Positions 1-8,508 of a DNA stretch of 64,000 nt are shown in pieces. Position 1 is the first letter of the stretch. Each line of letters opens with the position of its first letter. The notes beneath the pieces were generated by a model. The model was not told the origin of the DNA, made no database searches, and saw only the letters and a program-made list of their open reading frames with translations. The translations under genes were made by a program, and so were the position numbers. The DNA comes from JAACFF01 sp963701435. Its GTDB lineage: Bacteria > Chloroflexota > Anaerolineae > Promineifilales > Promineifilaceae. The stretch spans positions 124,001 to 188,000 of the forward strand of contig CAVPAL010000036.1 of NCBI GenBank assembly GCA_963701435.1, in the 5' to 3' direction.

Positions 1-17
1 TCAAACATAATGGGAAA

Positions 18-56
18 AAGAGGCTGGAGATATGGCAGCAGTTTCTCCAGCCTCTT
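18..56 (-). terminator. Rho-independent terminator
   Basis: A perfect 13-bp stem (18-30 pairs with 44-56) encloses a 13-nt loop and is followed on the minus strand by a short T run. It sits just past the stop codon of the minus-strand gene ending at 69 and is the expected end of that transcript. Confidence 0.85.
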
Positions 57-68
57 GATGATTGATTA

Positions 69-1217
69 TTATTGCAAAGATTCAGCCAGCGTCAGCGCCT
101 GATCGGCCGTTAAATCACCGCCAATCCAAACCTTGACATTGTTTTCATCCCAGGTCAACAGCGTGCGTGCGCCCTCTGCATCAGAGTACAACATGCCCGG
201 CAAACCGCGCACTGTAACAGCTTCACCATCTTCGGCCGGCGTCTCACCCGCCTCGGCCGCGCCCTGGGCAATTGTGAAACGGCCGCCGTCCGGCAAACGA
301 TACTGTTGCACAACCGCGCCGCGTACCTCGACCACATCGACCAGGCGTGCAGGCACAGCCAATGAGTCAGGCGTCAGGAGTACAAAATCAGACGCAGCAG
401 CGGCCTCATCCAGCGTAACGGCTTCCGGCGCAAGTTCGGCCACATTGACCACTTCTGCTCCAGGCGGAATCTCAAAAGTAAACAGCGCCTCATCGACGCC
501 TATATTAAGCTCTAACAGGGTTGCGGTCGCTTTACCATATCCAACAGCCCCACCCGTATATTCAATTCCCAGAGGTGCATTATCGCCGTTACGCAGCCAT
601 ACATTGAGCAATCCGCCGTTGGCGCGCACTTCGTCCGGCATTTTTTCGGGAATAGGGATCAAACGTATTTGTTCGGCAGGCGCGCCGCCAATATCAGACG
701 CCCCAGCGCGTTCAGCAGTGAAGTACTCCAGGAGTTTGTCAACAGCTTCTTCAGGCGTTTCAGGGAAATCTGCGTCCGCATGTGCGGCTTCATGGTCGCC
801 GTCATGCTCGTGTGCGGCCATGCGTTCCTGCATCATCGTTTTCATTTCTGCGGCCGTGCCGGTGTAGACCACATTTTCGGCCGGTTTCCAGAGCCAAAAC
901 TGGACGCCGTCGCTCACTGCAACAACGCCGGCCATATCAGCCTCACTGGATTCAATAACCTCTATGCGAAGAGCAGGTTCACCCTCAGGGCCGACGTCTT
1001 TTTTGCCCCACACCTCAACCGTTCCGTCACCACTTTTTTCCGGCATATCGACGCTAAAAGTTGCAACGGCATGACCATCGGCGGCATCCGCCATTAAACG
1101 CGCTGCTTGATGCAGCATATCGTCGGCGCTGGCGCGCACCAGGAAAACGACAAGAAAAAGTCCAATAACAGCGAATAAAATACCAAATGGGAGTATGAGT
1201 TTCCGATTACGAATCAT
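69..1217 (-). CDS. Membrane-anchored LolA/DUF4367-like protein
   Basis: 382 aa. Residues 7-28 form one strong hydrophobic segment after a basic start (MIRNRK), so this is an anchored or secreted protein. The remainder resembles outer-membrane lipoprotein carrier/DUF4367 proteins: a beta-rich fold with a first half measuring a polar sheet, then a C-terminal part ending in a typical 'LTWDENNVKVWIGGDLTADQ' style segment. A His/Asp/Glu-rich loop near residues 135-155 could bind metal but may be just a linker. The start is well supported by AAGGAG five bases upstream. It appears monocistronic with its own terminator. The family is often found beside ABC exporters or sigma/anti-sigma genes in Gram-positive-like bacteria; no such partner is seen here. 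Function not known. Confidence 0.7.
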   Translation of the reverse strand: MIRNRKLILPFGILFAVIGLFLVVFLVRASADDMLHQAARLMADAADGHAVATFSVDMPEKSGDGTVEVWGKKDVGPEGEPALRIEVIESSEADMAGVVAVSDGVQFWLWKPAENVVYTGTAAEMKTMMQERMAAHEHDGDHEAAHADADFPETPEEAVDKLLEYFTAERAGASDIGGAPAEQIRLIPIPEKMPDEVRANGGLLNVWLRNGDNAPLGIEYTGGAVGYGKATATLLELNIGVDEALFTFEIPPGAEVVNVAELAPEAVTLDEAAAASDFVLLTPDSLAVPARLVDVVEVRGAVVQQYRLPDGGRFTIAQGAAEAGETPAEDGEAVTVRGLPGMLYSDAEGARTLLTWDENNVKVWIGGDLTADQALTLAESLQ

Positions 1218-1330
1218 GGCAGCTCCTTAAAGGTTGTCGAATTGTAGTGGAATCAACAAAGGCCGGAGGACAGATAACCAACGTTCTGTCTCGCGCCTTC
1301 TATCTGTAAAAAGTTTGTAAACCTACTACT

Positions 1331-1360
1331 AAATGTACGCTTTGTACTATTTTGTATGTA
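1331..1360. repeat. AT-rich GTAC-containing site like the parA-upstream repeats
   Basis: The stretch TGTACGCTTTGTAC (1334-1347) resembles the core of the repeats upstream of parA (GTACACGCTTTGTGTAC near 3633-3649). The two sites bracket the antirepressor/ParA cassette. It may be a second binding site of the cassette or only part of the promoter region of the 69-1217 gene; nothing else is seen in the 1218-1422 gap. Confidence 0.35.
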
Positions 1361-1422
1361 TTATGGCAAGAAACGGCCGTATTTGTCCAGTTACTCAGCC
1401 TTCCCTCACTGAATAGGATGGG

Positions 1423-2223
1423 CTAAAACGGCGCATCCCCCACAATCGATTGATGCCACTCTGTCAAAAACGCCATGGCTTCTTCAAACTTTTTACGTGG
1501 CAGCATTTTGTAGGAGGTAATGCCAAATTTGCGATACACCTCGCCATAACAGGCCCCAAACTCGTTGCGACCCGTCTGTTTACTCAGCGCCAAAGCGACG
1601 GTTTTGACGGCCTGGCTGAACTGGCTGGCTTGCGCCTCCGTAATGACATCCTGGCCGGCTAGCTGCTCTTCTACACTGGACAGACGTTCTTCAACCGTGT
1701 CCAGGCGCAGTTCACTATCGCCTACGCGCCCTTCCAACAGAATCTGCTGCTTGGCCAGCTTTACAATCGCCATTGCCAGCTTATAGGCCTGAACGGTATC
1801 TGAATCGTGCTGCAGCAGTTCTTCAAAGCCAGGATCGGTTGTCAGCCGACCTTCCTGAAAGGCTTCCCAAAGCACCGCCGCCGCTTCTTGCTGGAATCTT
1901 TCCAGCTTGGGCCGTATGGCTTCTTTTACGGCCGAAACGCGCACGCCCGAGAGCCAGAGCGGAACCAGGTCCACACGCAACACGTAGCCAGACTGCGTAC
2001 CGCCGGGGGTAGACAAATTGTCTACCCCTTGCAAACCATTGGATAGCACAATATGGCGCTCAATACGGCGGCGCTGCCCCTGTGCATTCAGCCCCAGCGC
2101 ATGACACATTTGACTGAGGCTGGCATAGATACGGCCGTCGTCGGCGCGTACGGCCGTTAATGTATCGCCATAAAAATCGACGTCACGCTGTTCCAGCGGC
2201 TGTAATGCTCGCTCACTGCTCAT
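1423..2223 (-). CDS. Phage-type antirepressor (P22_AR_N family)
   Basis: 266 aa. The N-terminal ~110 residues match the P22 antirepressor N-terminal domain type: 'DFYGDTLTAVRADDGRIYASL' style opening, 'CHALGLNAQGQRRRIERH', then 'LVPLWLSGV'. A coiled-coil segment follows (about 165-195, regularly spaced Leu/Glu/Val), then a C-terminal domain ending in a 'YGEVYRKFGITSYKMLPRKKFEEA' like motif seen in ORF6C-type antirepressors. Such proteins inactivate repressors or act as DNA-binding switches in phages and integrated elements. It is the last gene of a three-gene minus-strand cassette with a basic protein and ParA. No integrase or structural phage genes are near, so this is probably a domesticated or plasmid-derived module. 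Confidence 0.8.
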   Translation of the reverse strand: MSSERALQPLEQRDVDFYGDTLTAVRADDGRIYASLSQMCHALGLNAQGQRRRIERHIVLSNGLQGVDNLSTPGGTQSGYVLRVDLVPLWLSGVRVSAVKEAIRPKLERFQQEAAAVLWEAFQEGRLTTDPGFEELLQHDSDTVQAYKLAMAIVKLAKQQILLEGRVGDSELRLDTVEERLSSVEEQLAGQDVITEAQASQFSQAVKTVALALSKQTGRNEFGACYGEVYRKFGITSYKMLPRKKFEEAMAFLTEWHQSIVGDAPF

Positions 2224-2269
2224 AAATCATCCTTCACCAAACAATGACTATTGAGTAAATCAAAGGCAA

Positions 2270-2656
2270 TTATTCTAACTCGTTTGCAACTGCGGGTAAA
2301 TCAATTTCGCGCGAGACGCTTTCGCTGTAATGCGGCCGCTTGCCCTCCTCAAAGTAGGCCACCAGCCCCATCGTGTAAATCCAGCGCTCAATTTCGGCCA
2401 GGGACTTGGCGCGCACTTCTTCCTGAAAAATTTGCCGCGTCATCTCCTGGTACTCAGGCGGCAGGCGCAGCGTACGCAGCCAATATTTGCCCTGGACAGT
2501 TTTGCGCTTGGCGGCGCGGGCCACATCGACGCTGCTTACCTGCCCCAAAGCTTGATCAAACTGTGGTTTTTTGCGCTGGGCGCGTGGTTTTTGCTGTTTC
2601 TGCTGTTTGGCCAGGCGTTCAGCCTGTTCCAAATCATCAAATGGATCATCAAACAT
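2270..2656 (-). CDS. Small basic protein between ParA and antirepressor
   Basis: 128 aa, not firmly recognised. The N-terminal third is low-complexity and charged (Lys/Gln/Arg-rich, about residues 10-35). The C-terminal half has a compact helical pattern with a strand-like 'YWLRTLRLPPEYQEM' segment followed by helices, compatible with a ribbon-helix-helix or ParB-like centromere-binding protein. Its place immediately downstream of parA, in the slot normally held by the partition partner, supports that role by inference only. About 46 bp separate it from the antirepressor and about 57 bp from parA, so the three genes are probably co-transcribed. Confidence 0.6.
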   Translation of the reverse strand: MFDDPFDDLEQAERLAKQQKQQKPRAQRKKPQFDQALGQVSSVDVARAAKRKTVQGKYWLRTLRLPPEYQEMTRQIFQEEVRAKSLAEIERWIYTMGLVAYFEEGKRPHYSESVSREIDLPAVANELE

Positions 2657-2712
2657 GGTTTTCTCAATTCAGATTGCCGCACGCAATACGCTTTTTTGCA
2701 TGCGCGGCGCTG

Positions 2713-3561
2713 TCAATCTGCATACACAAAATCAACCAGATATTGGTATGCATCCGCCGCCGGCGAGGTCGGATCATATTCAAAAATAGTCAAGCCGCCT
2801 GAAGCCGGCGCTTCGGCGACTTTAACGGTGTTGGGCACGGGCTTGGTGACTAAACGGCCGTATGTCTTCACCAACTGCGCCATCATGCTCTTGGTCAAAT
2901 TATAGTGGGCGTTTACGAAGGTGGGCACAACCGCTTTGATCGCAATGTCAATCCCGCTGGCCTGGTCATCGAGAATATTTTGCGTGTGACGCCCGGCCGC
3001 AGAAGTGCTGTGAAAATCAGTTTTGACAGGCACAATGGCGGCGTCGGCAAAATTATGAACCGCCTCTTGCAGCATGTCCAGGGTCGGCGGGCAGTCCAAA
3101 ATAATGTAATCGAACACCTGCGCCGCCGGACCCAGACGGTCATTCAACACTTCGATCATCGGCAGCGTCTCCCTCTCCCCGCTGCGGCCGCGAATCTGGG
3201 CCATGACGGTATCGACGGTTAGCTGGCTGAGCAGCGTTTCTTTGGCGCTGCGCAGGGCGTCGCTGGCCGGCAGCACAAACAGGTTGGGACGCGCCGGGCC
3301 GCCCTCGGCCGATCGATCGGCCGGCATCACGTTTTCGCGCAGCGAGCCGGCGCCGGTCAATACGCGGCTGATGCAGCGGCCGTTCGGGTTCAAACCCAAG
3401 GCGCGCGCCGCATCTCCCTGCGGATCGAGATCAACAATCAGCACGCGCCCGCCTCCGTTTTGCATAAGCTTATTGGCCAGCCCGTAACCGAGGGTAACGG
3501 CCGTTGTTGTTTTGGCCACGCCCCCTTTGCGGTTTTCAACCGTGAAAATTTGCGCTTCCAT
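2713..3561 (-). CDS. parA: ParA-type partition ATPase
   Basis: 282 aa from the chosen start. It has a deviant Walker A motif (KGGVAKTTT near residue 9), a Walker A' type 'VLIVDLDPQG' segment, and Walker B 'YIILDCPP'. These are diagnostic of ParA/MinD ATPases that form dynamic filaments or gradients on DNA to segregate plasmids or other cargo. An upstream in-frame Met (3591) is possible, but AAGGAG lies six bases before the ATG at 3561, so I use that start. It heads a cassette with a basic protein and an antirepressor and is preceded by direct repeats. It lacks the linked spo0J/parB and gid genes expected of the main chromosomal parA, so it is more likely of plasmid or phage origin. Confidence 0.9.
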   Translation of the reverse strand: MEAQIFTVENRKGGVAKTTTAVTLGYGLANKLMQNGGGRVLIVDLDPQGDAARALGLNPNGRCISRVLTGAGSLRENVMPADRSAEGGPARPNLFVLPASDALRSAKETLLSQLTVDTVMAQIRGRSGERETLPMIEVLNDRLGPAAQVFDYIILDCPPTLDMLQEAVHNFADAAIVPVKTDFHSTSAAGRHTQNILDDQASGIDIAIKAVVPTFVNAHYNLTKSMMAQLVKTYGRLVTKPVPNTVKVAEAPASGGLTIFEYDPTSPAADAYQYLVDFVYAD

Positions 3562-3616
3562 GCGAGTCTCCTTAAAAATTTGTGCAGCCATTGGCGATCT
3601 GCATACTTGAATTTTA

Positions 3617-3690
3617 CGCTCTGTGTACGAACGTACACGCTTTGTGTACGGTATGCATCATAGCATACACGAACGTACACGTTTTGTCAA
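3617..3690. promoter_or_regulatory. Iteron-like repeats upstream of parA (possible parS/operator)
   Basis: Two direct repeats of ACGAACGTACACG(C/T)TTTGT lie at 3627-3645 and 3669-3687, exactly 42 bp apart (four helical turns). Inside are further inverted repeats: GTACG-AA-CGTAC, GTACAC-GCTTT-GTGTAC, and GTATGC-ATCATA-GCATAC. The block lies 55-130 bp upstream of parA. Such phased repeats are typical of a ParA/partner operator or centromere-like site; the binding protein is inferred. Confidence 0.65.
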
Positions 3691-3825
3691 TTTGTCCCCT
3701 ACCACGAAGAACCCGTCGTTTGCAAAACAAACTTTTACTTAGAAAGGCTCTCAGCGTCGCGTGAGAAATAGTGACAATAAGTGTCAGAATCGAGAGGGGG
3801 ACGGATCAGGGAAAATAGCCGCTGA

Positions 3826-3865
3826 TAAAAAATGACCGGATGCGATGTTTCTCAATCCGGTCATT
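3826..3865 (-). terminator. Rho-independent terminator downstream of the TfoX-like gene
   Basis: A perfect 11-bp stem (3831-3841 with 3855-3865) is followed on the minus strand by six T residues. It would end transcripts arriving from the minus-strand gene at 4082-4387. In the remaining 3691-4081 gap I see no convincing gene; the short minus-strand reading frame there lacks any family resemblance. Confidence 0.8.
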
Positions 3866-4081
3866 TCACATTTTCTTTTGCTGTGAAAAAGAAGAAAGGT
3901 GGAAAAAATGCAAGAAATGTTTCCCGTTGCGTCAGGGCATTTAAAGATTTTCCATACGCTGTAAATTTCGCATAGTATGGATTAATGGTGTTACTAAGGG
4001 TCCGTTCGTTACTAACTTTTGACATTTGGTTTGCGAACGAACCATAACGACAACCGCCTGCCAAAACAAAAACTATTCTCG

Positions 4082-4387
4082 CTATTTTTTCTTTTGAGCA
4101 GTGGCAATCGCGATTGATTCCTTAGCCCATGACCGCAGCATATTTGCATCAGCTATAACAGCGTCAGGCACAGAAAAGTAAGGCATTTTGCCGTGCTTCA
4201 CGCTTCCGGCCGATTCAAAAAGGGGGCGGTTTGAATCATCAACTTTCAAACAAAGCTGTCCGTCTGAAGTAATCAGCGCAAACATACGACTGCTCTCAAA
4301 AATACCGACCCCACCAAACATCTTCCGGCTGCTGACGTCACCTAAAGAACTTAACTGCTCAACTACATACGCACTAAAATCGCTCAT
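4082..4387 (-). CDS. TfoX/Sxy N-terminal domain protein
   Basis: 101 aa, the usual size of stand-alone TfoX N-terminal domain proteins. Typical features are 'SSRKMFGGVGIFESSRMFALI' early on, 'LCLKVDD' and 'MPYFSVP' in the middle and a C-terminal helix with 'SWAKESIAIA'. TfoX/Sxy domains regulate competence in gamma-proteobacteria; in other phyla the short form has no proven function. AAAGGGA precedes the ATG at a normal distance. It is separated from parA by about 520 bp and from the phosphoglucomutase by 75 bp on the same strand, so co-transcription with pgm is possible. Confidence 0.88.
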   Translation of the reverse strand: MSDFSAYVVEQLSSLGDVSSRKMFGGVGIFESSRMFALITSDGQLCLKVDDSNRPLFESAGSVKHGKMPYFSVPDAVIADANMLRSWAKESIAIATAQKKK

Positions 4388-4462
4388 TGACTATTCCCTT
4401 TCAACCAGCAAACTGACGCAGAAACCAGACTCTGAAAAGCTACTAAATATTACCGGGCTGCA

Positions 4463-6115
4463 TCAAACGCCCGCAGATCTAAACGCATGCGCCACGATAT
4501 GCTGCGCTTCGTCTTGAATTTGCGCCAGATGCGCTGCGCCCTTGAAACTTTCAGCATATATTTTGTAGATTTCTTCTGTTCCTGAGGGGCGGGCGGCAAA
4601 CCAGCCATTTTCTGTGACAACTTTGAGGCCGCCGATGGGGGCGTTGTTGCCGGGCGCATTGGTAAGTTTGGCTGTGATGGGTTCGCCGGCCAGCGTTTCG
4701 GCGGTTACCATTTCGGGGGACAGGGTTGATAGAACAGCTTTTTGCGCACGGTTGGCGGGCGCGTCCATGCGCTGGTAAACAGGGCTGCCGAATTTAGCCT
4801 CCAGGTCATTGTAATGCTCACCAGGATCGCGCCCGGTAACGGCCGTTATCTCTGCCGCCAATAAATCCATAATAATTCCATCTTTATCCGTTGTCCACAC
4901 CGCGCCGTTATGGCGCAGGAAGGAGGCGCCGGCGCTTTCTTCGCCGCCAAAGCCGTAGGAACCGTCAACCAGGCCAGCTACAAACCATTTGAAGCCGACG
5001 GGCACCTCGGCTAATTTCCGGCCTAATTGGGCCGCCACGCGATCGATCATCGAACTGGAGACCAATGTTTTGCCAACGGCTGCATCCGCGCGCCAGCCGG
5101 GGCGATTTTGGAACAAATAGTTGATGGCGACCGACAGGTAATGATTGGGATTGAGTAAACCGCTGCTGCGGGTAACAATGCCGTGCCGGTCATAGTCGGG
5201 ATCGTTGCCAAAGGCGATGTCAAACTGGTCTTTGAGCTTGATCAGGCTGGCCATGGCGTAAGGTGAGGAGCAGTCCATGCGGATTTTGCCGTCCTTGTCA
5301 ACGGTCATAAAACTGAAGGTAGGATCGACGCGTGGATTGGTGACGACCAAATCCAGACCATACGCTGCGGCAATGGGTTCCCAATAGGCCACACCGGCGC
5401 CGCCCATCGGATCCACGCCGATTTTTAGCCCGGCGGCGGCGACAGCCTGCATGTTGACGACATTTTTTAAGCCGGTGACGTAGGGCGTCACGTAATCATA
5501 AGTATGGATTATGCCGGCTTTGAGGGCTTTTTGGTAGGAAACGCGCTTAACGGCCGTACCCCCATCCGCCAAAATCTGATTAGCGCGATCCTGAATAACC
5601 TGGGTCGTGGCCGTATCGGCCGGACCGCCGCTGGGCGGATTGTATTTGAAACCGCCGTCGCCCGGCGGATTGTGGGATGGCGTAATCACAACCCCATCCG
5701 CAAAACCGCTTTTACGGCCATGATTGTAGGTCAGGATAGCGTAGGAAATGACCGGGGTGGGGGTGTAGCCCAGGCCGTCCTGGATCATGGTTGTAACCTC
5801 GTTGGCGGCAAAGACAGAAACGGCCGTTGCCAGCGCCGCTTCCGACAAAGCATGGGTATCCATGCCTAAAAACAAAGGCCCGCTGTACCCTTGCTGGCGG
5901 CGATACTCACAAATCGCCTGTGAAATTGCCAGAATATGATCTTCATTGAAGCTGTTTTTGAGTGACGTACCACGATGACCCGAGGTGCCAAATGAAACTC
6001 GTTGTGCGGGATCAGCGGGGTCAGGGTGATTGGTATAGTAAGCCGCCATCAGGCGCGGAATATTATCGAGCAGAGCAAATGGGGCAGGTTGTCCTGCCAA
6101 TGGATGTAAAGCCAT
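4463..6115 (-). CDS. pgm: Phosphoglucomutase (alpha-D-glucose phosphate-specific)
   Basis: 550 aa, close to the ~546 aa of the E. coli enzyme. It interconverts glucose-1-phosphate and glucose-6-phosphate. Visible motifs are the phosphosugar loop TSGHRG near the N-terminus, the catalytic phosphoserine loop 'ITPSHNPPGDGG', the metal loop 'GNDPDYDRHG', the sugar loop 'GEESAGASF' and the C-terminal phosphate-binding 'RPSGTEEIYKIYAESF'. The reading frame is open further upstream, but AGGAGG stands five bases before the ATG at 6115, giving an N-terminus that matches the family. In this window it links glycogen/maltodextrin metabolism (GlgX, GH13) and the Leloir pathway (GalK, GalT) to glycolysis. 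Confidence 0.95.
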   Translation of the reverse strand: MALHPLAGQPAPFALLDNIPRLMAAYYTNHPDPADPAQRVSFGTSGHRGTSLKNSFNEDHILAISQAICEYRRQQGYSGPLFLGMDTHALSEAALATAVSVFAANEVTTMIQDGLGYTPTPVISYAILTYNHGRKSGFADGVVITPSHNPPGDGGFKYNPPSGGPADTATTQVIQDRANQILADGGTAVKRVSYQKALKAGIIHTYDYVTPYVTGLKNVVNMQAVAAAGLKIGVDPMGGAGVAYWEPIAAAYGLDLVVTNPRVDPTFSFMTVDKDGKIRMDCSSPYAMASLIKLKDQFDIAFGNDPDYDRHGIVTRSSGLLNPNHYLSVAINYLFQNRPGWRADAAVGKTLVSSSMIDRVAAQLGRKLAEVPVGFKWFVAGLVDGSYGFGGEESAGASFLRHNGAVWTTDKDGIIMDLLAAEITAVTGRDPGEHYNDLEAKFGSPVYQRMDAPANRAQKAVLSTLSPEMVTAETLAGEPITAKLTNAPGNNAPIGGLKVVTENGWFAARPSGTEEIYKIYAESFKGAAHLAQIQDEAQHIVAHAFRSAGV

Positions 6116-6249
6116 GAAAGCCTCCTGAGGATAGTCAAAGCGTCTAAAGCCCTTATAGTCTATAGGCTTGTAGTCCCGTAGTCCACTACGCTTTGTGCAC
6201 ATCAAACGCTGCGTTTACAATACCCACCATTTCAAAAGGACCGACAACC

Positions 6250-7170
6250 ATGCCGAAATCAGGTTCCACACGACCCCCAAAAGGGTTAATGCAGAAAATT
6301 GACGCGCGAACGGCCGTTGCCATCTTAACGACAGTTGTCCTGTGGGCCTCCGCCTTTGCCGGAATTCGCGTTGGCTTGCAATCCTACAGCCCGGAAAATG
6401 TGGCGCTGCTGCGTTATTTAACGGCGTCTATCGCGTTAGGGGTCTATGCCCTGTTCAGCAAAATGCCGCTGCCGCAGGGGCGCGATTTGCCCGGTCTGGC
6501 GGCTTTAGGCTTTGTGGGCTTCAGTTTCTACAATGTCGCCCTCAACGCCGGTGAAGAACAGATTCCGGCCGGAACAGCCAGCATGATCATCGCTTCGGCG
6601 CCCATTTTTGTGGCGCTGCTGGCGCTGATCTTCCTGCATGAGCGCCTGCGGTTGTTGGCGTGGGCAGGGATTGGATTGAGCTTTTTAGGCGTGGCCGTGA
6701 TTTCGGTCGAGAGGGGAGCGGGGTGGGGGGTGTCGTTGAGTGCGTTATTGGTTTTGGCAGCGGCCGTTTCCCAGGCGATCTACAGCGTCGGACAAAAACC
6801 ATATCTGCGGCGCTACAGTCCGCTGCAATTTACAACCTATGCCATCTGGACGGGTACATTCTTTTTGCTGTGGTTTGGGCCTGATTTACTGCGCCAGATG
6901 CCGGCTGCCTCCTCTGCATCAACAATCGCCGTGATTTACATGGGCATCTTTCCAGGCGCAATCGGCTATGTAAGCTGGTCTTATGTGCTGTCGCGGCTGC
7001 CGGCGAGCCAGGCCGGCAGCTTTCTCTATCTCATTCCGGCCGTCGCGATTGTCATCGCCTGGTTGTGGCTGGGGGAAATGCCTGATCTGGCTGCCTGGCT
7101 AGGCGGCGCATTGATTTTGGCCGGCGTGCTGCTGGTAAATGTGCGCGGCCGCGCTGCATCAGCCGGTTAG
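6250..7170 (+). CDS. EamA/DMT-family transporter
   Basis: 306 aa. Ten hydrophobic segments arranged as two EamA repeats (about 14-140 and 160-300), with the usual 'WASAFAGIRVGL' opening and 'FLGVAVIS' / 'LGGALILAGVLLVN' ends of the two repeats. Members export amino acids, nucleosides or other metabolites; the substrate cannot be read from the sequence. Start at 6250 is chosen because AAAGGA lies upstream and it removes a non-homologous leader; an alternative is the ATG at 6289. It is divergent from pgm with a ~135-bp shared upstream region. Confidence 0.9.
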   Translation: MPKSGSTRPPKGLMQKIDARTAVAILTTVVLWASAFAGIRVGLQSYSPENVALLRYLTASIALGVYALFSKMPLPQGRDLPGLAALGFVGFSFYNVALNAGEEQIPAGTASMIIASAPIFVALLALIFLHERLRLLAWAGIGLSFLGVAVISVERGAGWGVSLSALLVLAAAVSQAIYSVGQKPYLRRYSPLQFTTYAIWTGTFFLLWFGPDLLRQMPAASSASTIAVIYMGIFPGAIGYVSWSYVLSRLPASQAGSFLYLIPAVAIVIAWLWLGEMPDLAAWLGGALILAGVLLVNVRGRAASAG

Positions 7171-7305
7171 CTGCCATCTGAAATTCAGGCAGCCTGGAGC
7201 AAATGGTTAGCGCCAATTGGAATTAACTGGTCAACAGCGGCAACCCCTTCGGAAATGGCAGAGAAATCACTCACGACGGAACCAGGGAATTACCGCTCGG
7301 TTTAG

Positions 7306-7590
7306 ATTCAAGTACCGGATTTGGCATTATTACCATCTGTATCGGAAACGGCCGTGTTAAGTTTTGCAAAAAAGCACAGCGATTTCACACCTGTTCTAGA
7401 TGATATGTTGGTAAAAAGATGCGCTCGTTCCCTGGAAATTCCCACGATGGGTACCGGGTCGATTCTGATTCTTGCTAAAGAGCAGGGTCTGATTGATTCG
7501 GTTGAAGGGTCTTTACGTAAACTGCAAAGCGTTGGTTTATGGATTTCTGAACCGATTGTGCAATTGCTCAAGCAAAAAGCAGGGGAATGA
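7306..7590 (+). pseudogene. C-terminal remnant of a DUF3368 PIN-type toxin
   Basis: The 94-codon open frame reads like the last two thirds of a DUF3368 protein: an acidic-helix region ('ETAVLSFAKKH'), 'VKRCARSLEIP', a 'MGTGSILILAKEQGLI' segment matching the family's GTLGILLRAKxxGLI motif, and a terminal 'GLWISEPIVQLL...AGE'. The N-terminal portion containing the first PIN aspartate is missing and no good start codon or ribosome site is present. Between 7171 and 7305 the frame following the EamA stop is open for 44 codons without recognisable content. The element is interpreted as a decayed toxin of a lost type II toxin-antitoxin pair. Confidence 0.7.
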
Positions 7591-7878
7591 TTGTATAAAA
7601 ACGGCCGTTACCCCAACCCCCAACACACATCGTCGAGAAACTTAACCGCCAAAACCGTCCGGTTATTTCGTTCTGGTTAGTTTATTTTATCGTTTCTGGC
7701 AGTCGCAAACGGCCGGTCGTTTCCCTTTCAATGTGGTTGCATTTGATACTAACTGATGCCAAATTTTCTATCCCTTCACAGAGCCGGCCAACAAATCAGC
7801 GCCCCATCCCAATATAAATAATCAACGTCGCAATCGCCGCGACATTGACGCCGTTGGTGTGCACTGATTCCAGCATTT
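7591..7878. other. Gene-free interval
   Basis: No recognisable gene. It contains one ACGGCCGT palindrome just after 7600. A 26-codon open frame on the minus strand (about 7800-7878) ends in a hydrophobic stretch and may be a gene remnant, but I cannot assign it. Confidence 0.5.
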
Positions 7879-8373
7879 TCAAAAGGTTATGCCATCCATA
7901 CGCCCCACAAATTGGGGCAGATTGGGGTGGCCAAGCTGCTGGCGCACGGCATGCGCTTCACCGATGTGGAACCAGTAATGGTAAATATTGCGCAGCAGCA
8001 TCGTACCGATATTTTCGCGAGAGGGTTTGCCATTGAATTCGAGGAATGTGGATAGATCATCGTCAGTGATGGCGTCCAGGTAGAAATCGGCCGTTTCCGT
8101 GACGCGCCGCCAGACAGCCCACATTTCATCCAGGGACGGCGTGGATGCCGGTTTGCCGAATCCAACCAGATCATTCAAGCCTGGGGCTACAAATTTGCCT
8201 TGACCCATGGCGCACCAATAAAAATGTTCCTGGTTGGCCACATGGCCAATCATCCAACTGATGCAGTTCATCGGCAGCAGCCGTTTACGCGCATCCTCAT
8301 CCGATAAACCGTCCAGGCAGCGTAAAAATTCGCTGCGTGCAAATCTTAATTGCGATACGAGTGGGTGATTCAC
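7879..8373 (-). CDS. DinB-like protein (DinB_2 superfamily)
   Basis: 164 aa from the GTG at 8373, the usual length. The four-helix DinB/YfiT fold is indicated by the metal-type histidines in 'GHVANQEHFYW' and 'YHYWFHIGEAHAV', both at the expected places. Proteins of this superfamily are often metal-dependent thiol S-transferases (bacillithiol or mycothiol) or have no known activity. The longer in-frame ATG is rejected because GAGGAG lies just upstream of the GTG, which gives a family-like N-terminus. Monocistronic; an AGGTAA element lies directly upstream. Confidence 0.85.
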   Translation of the reverse strand: MNHPLVSQLRFARSEFLRCLDGLSDEDARKRLLPMNCISWMIGHVANQEHFYWCAMGQGKFVAPGLNDLVGFGKPASTPSLDEMWAVWRRVTETADFYLDAITDDDLSTFLEFNGKPSRENIGTMLLRNIYHYWFHIGEAHAVRQQLGHPNLPQFVGRMDGITF

Positions 8374-8420
8374 AAAATTCTCCTCTTGGATGACTACAAT
8401 AGAATGGGAAAAGAACAATA

Positions 8421-8508
8421 AGGTAAACCGCAGAAACTATTCGGAAATGCCAAAGAACTTGAACTCTAGAGCAATTCTAATTTTAAAATATTGTTGCCGA
8501 TTACCTAA
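8421..8508 (-). repeat. AGGTAA/TTACCT double-hairpin element, internally deleted copy
   Basis: Read on the minus strand it begins AGGTAATCGGCAAC and ends CTGCGGTTTACCT, with the same loop sequences as the copy at 43143-43258 but without the central GTTGCCGATT-CCTCAAGG-AAACCGCAG part. It overlaps the last bases of uvrA: the TAG stop of uvrA is formed by the element's terminal AGGTAA. Confidence 0.8.

Noticed and set aside
3861..4064. 67-codon minus-strand frame between the TfoX gene and the terminator
   Set aside because: No family resemblance, low-complexity end, and it overlaps the terminator stem.
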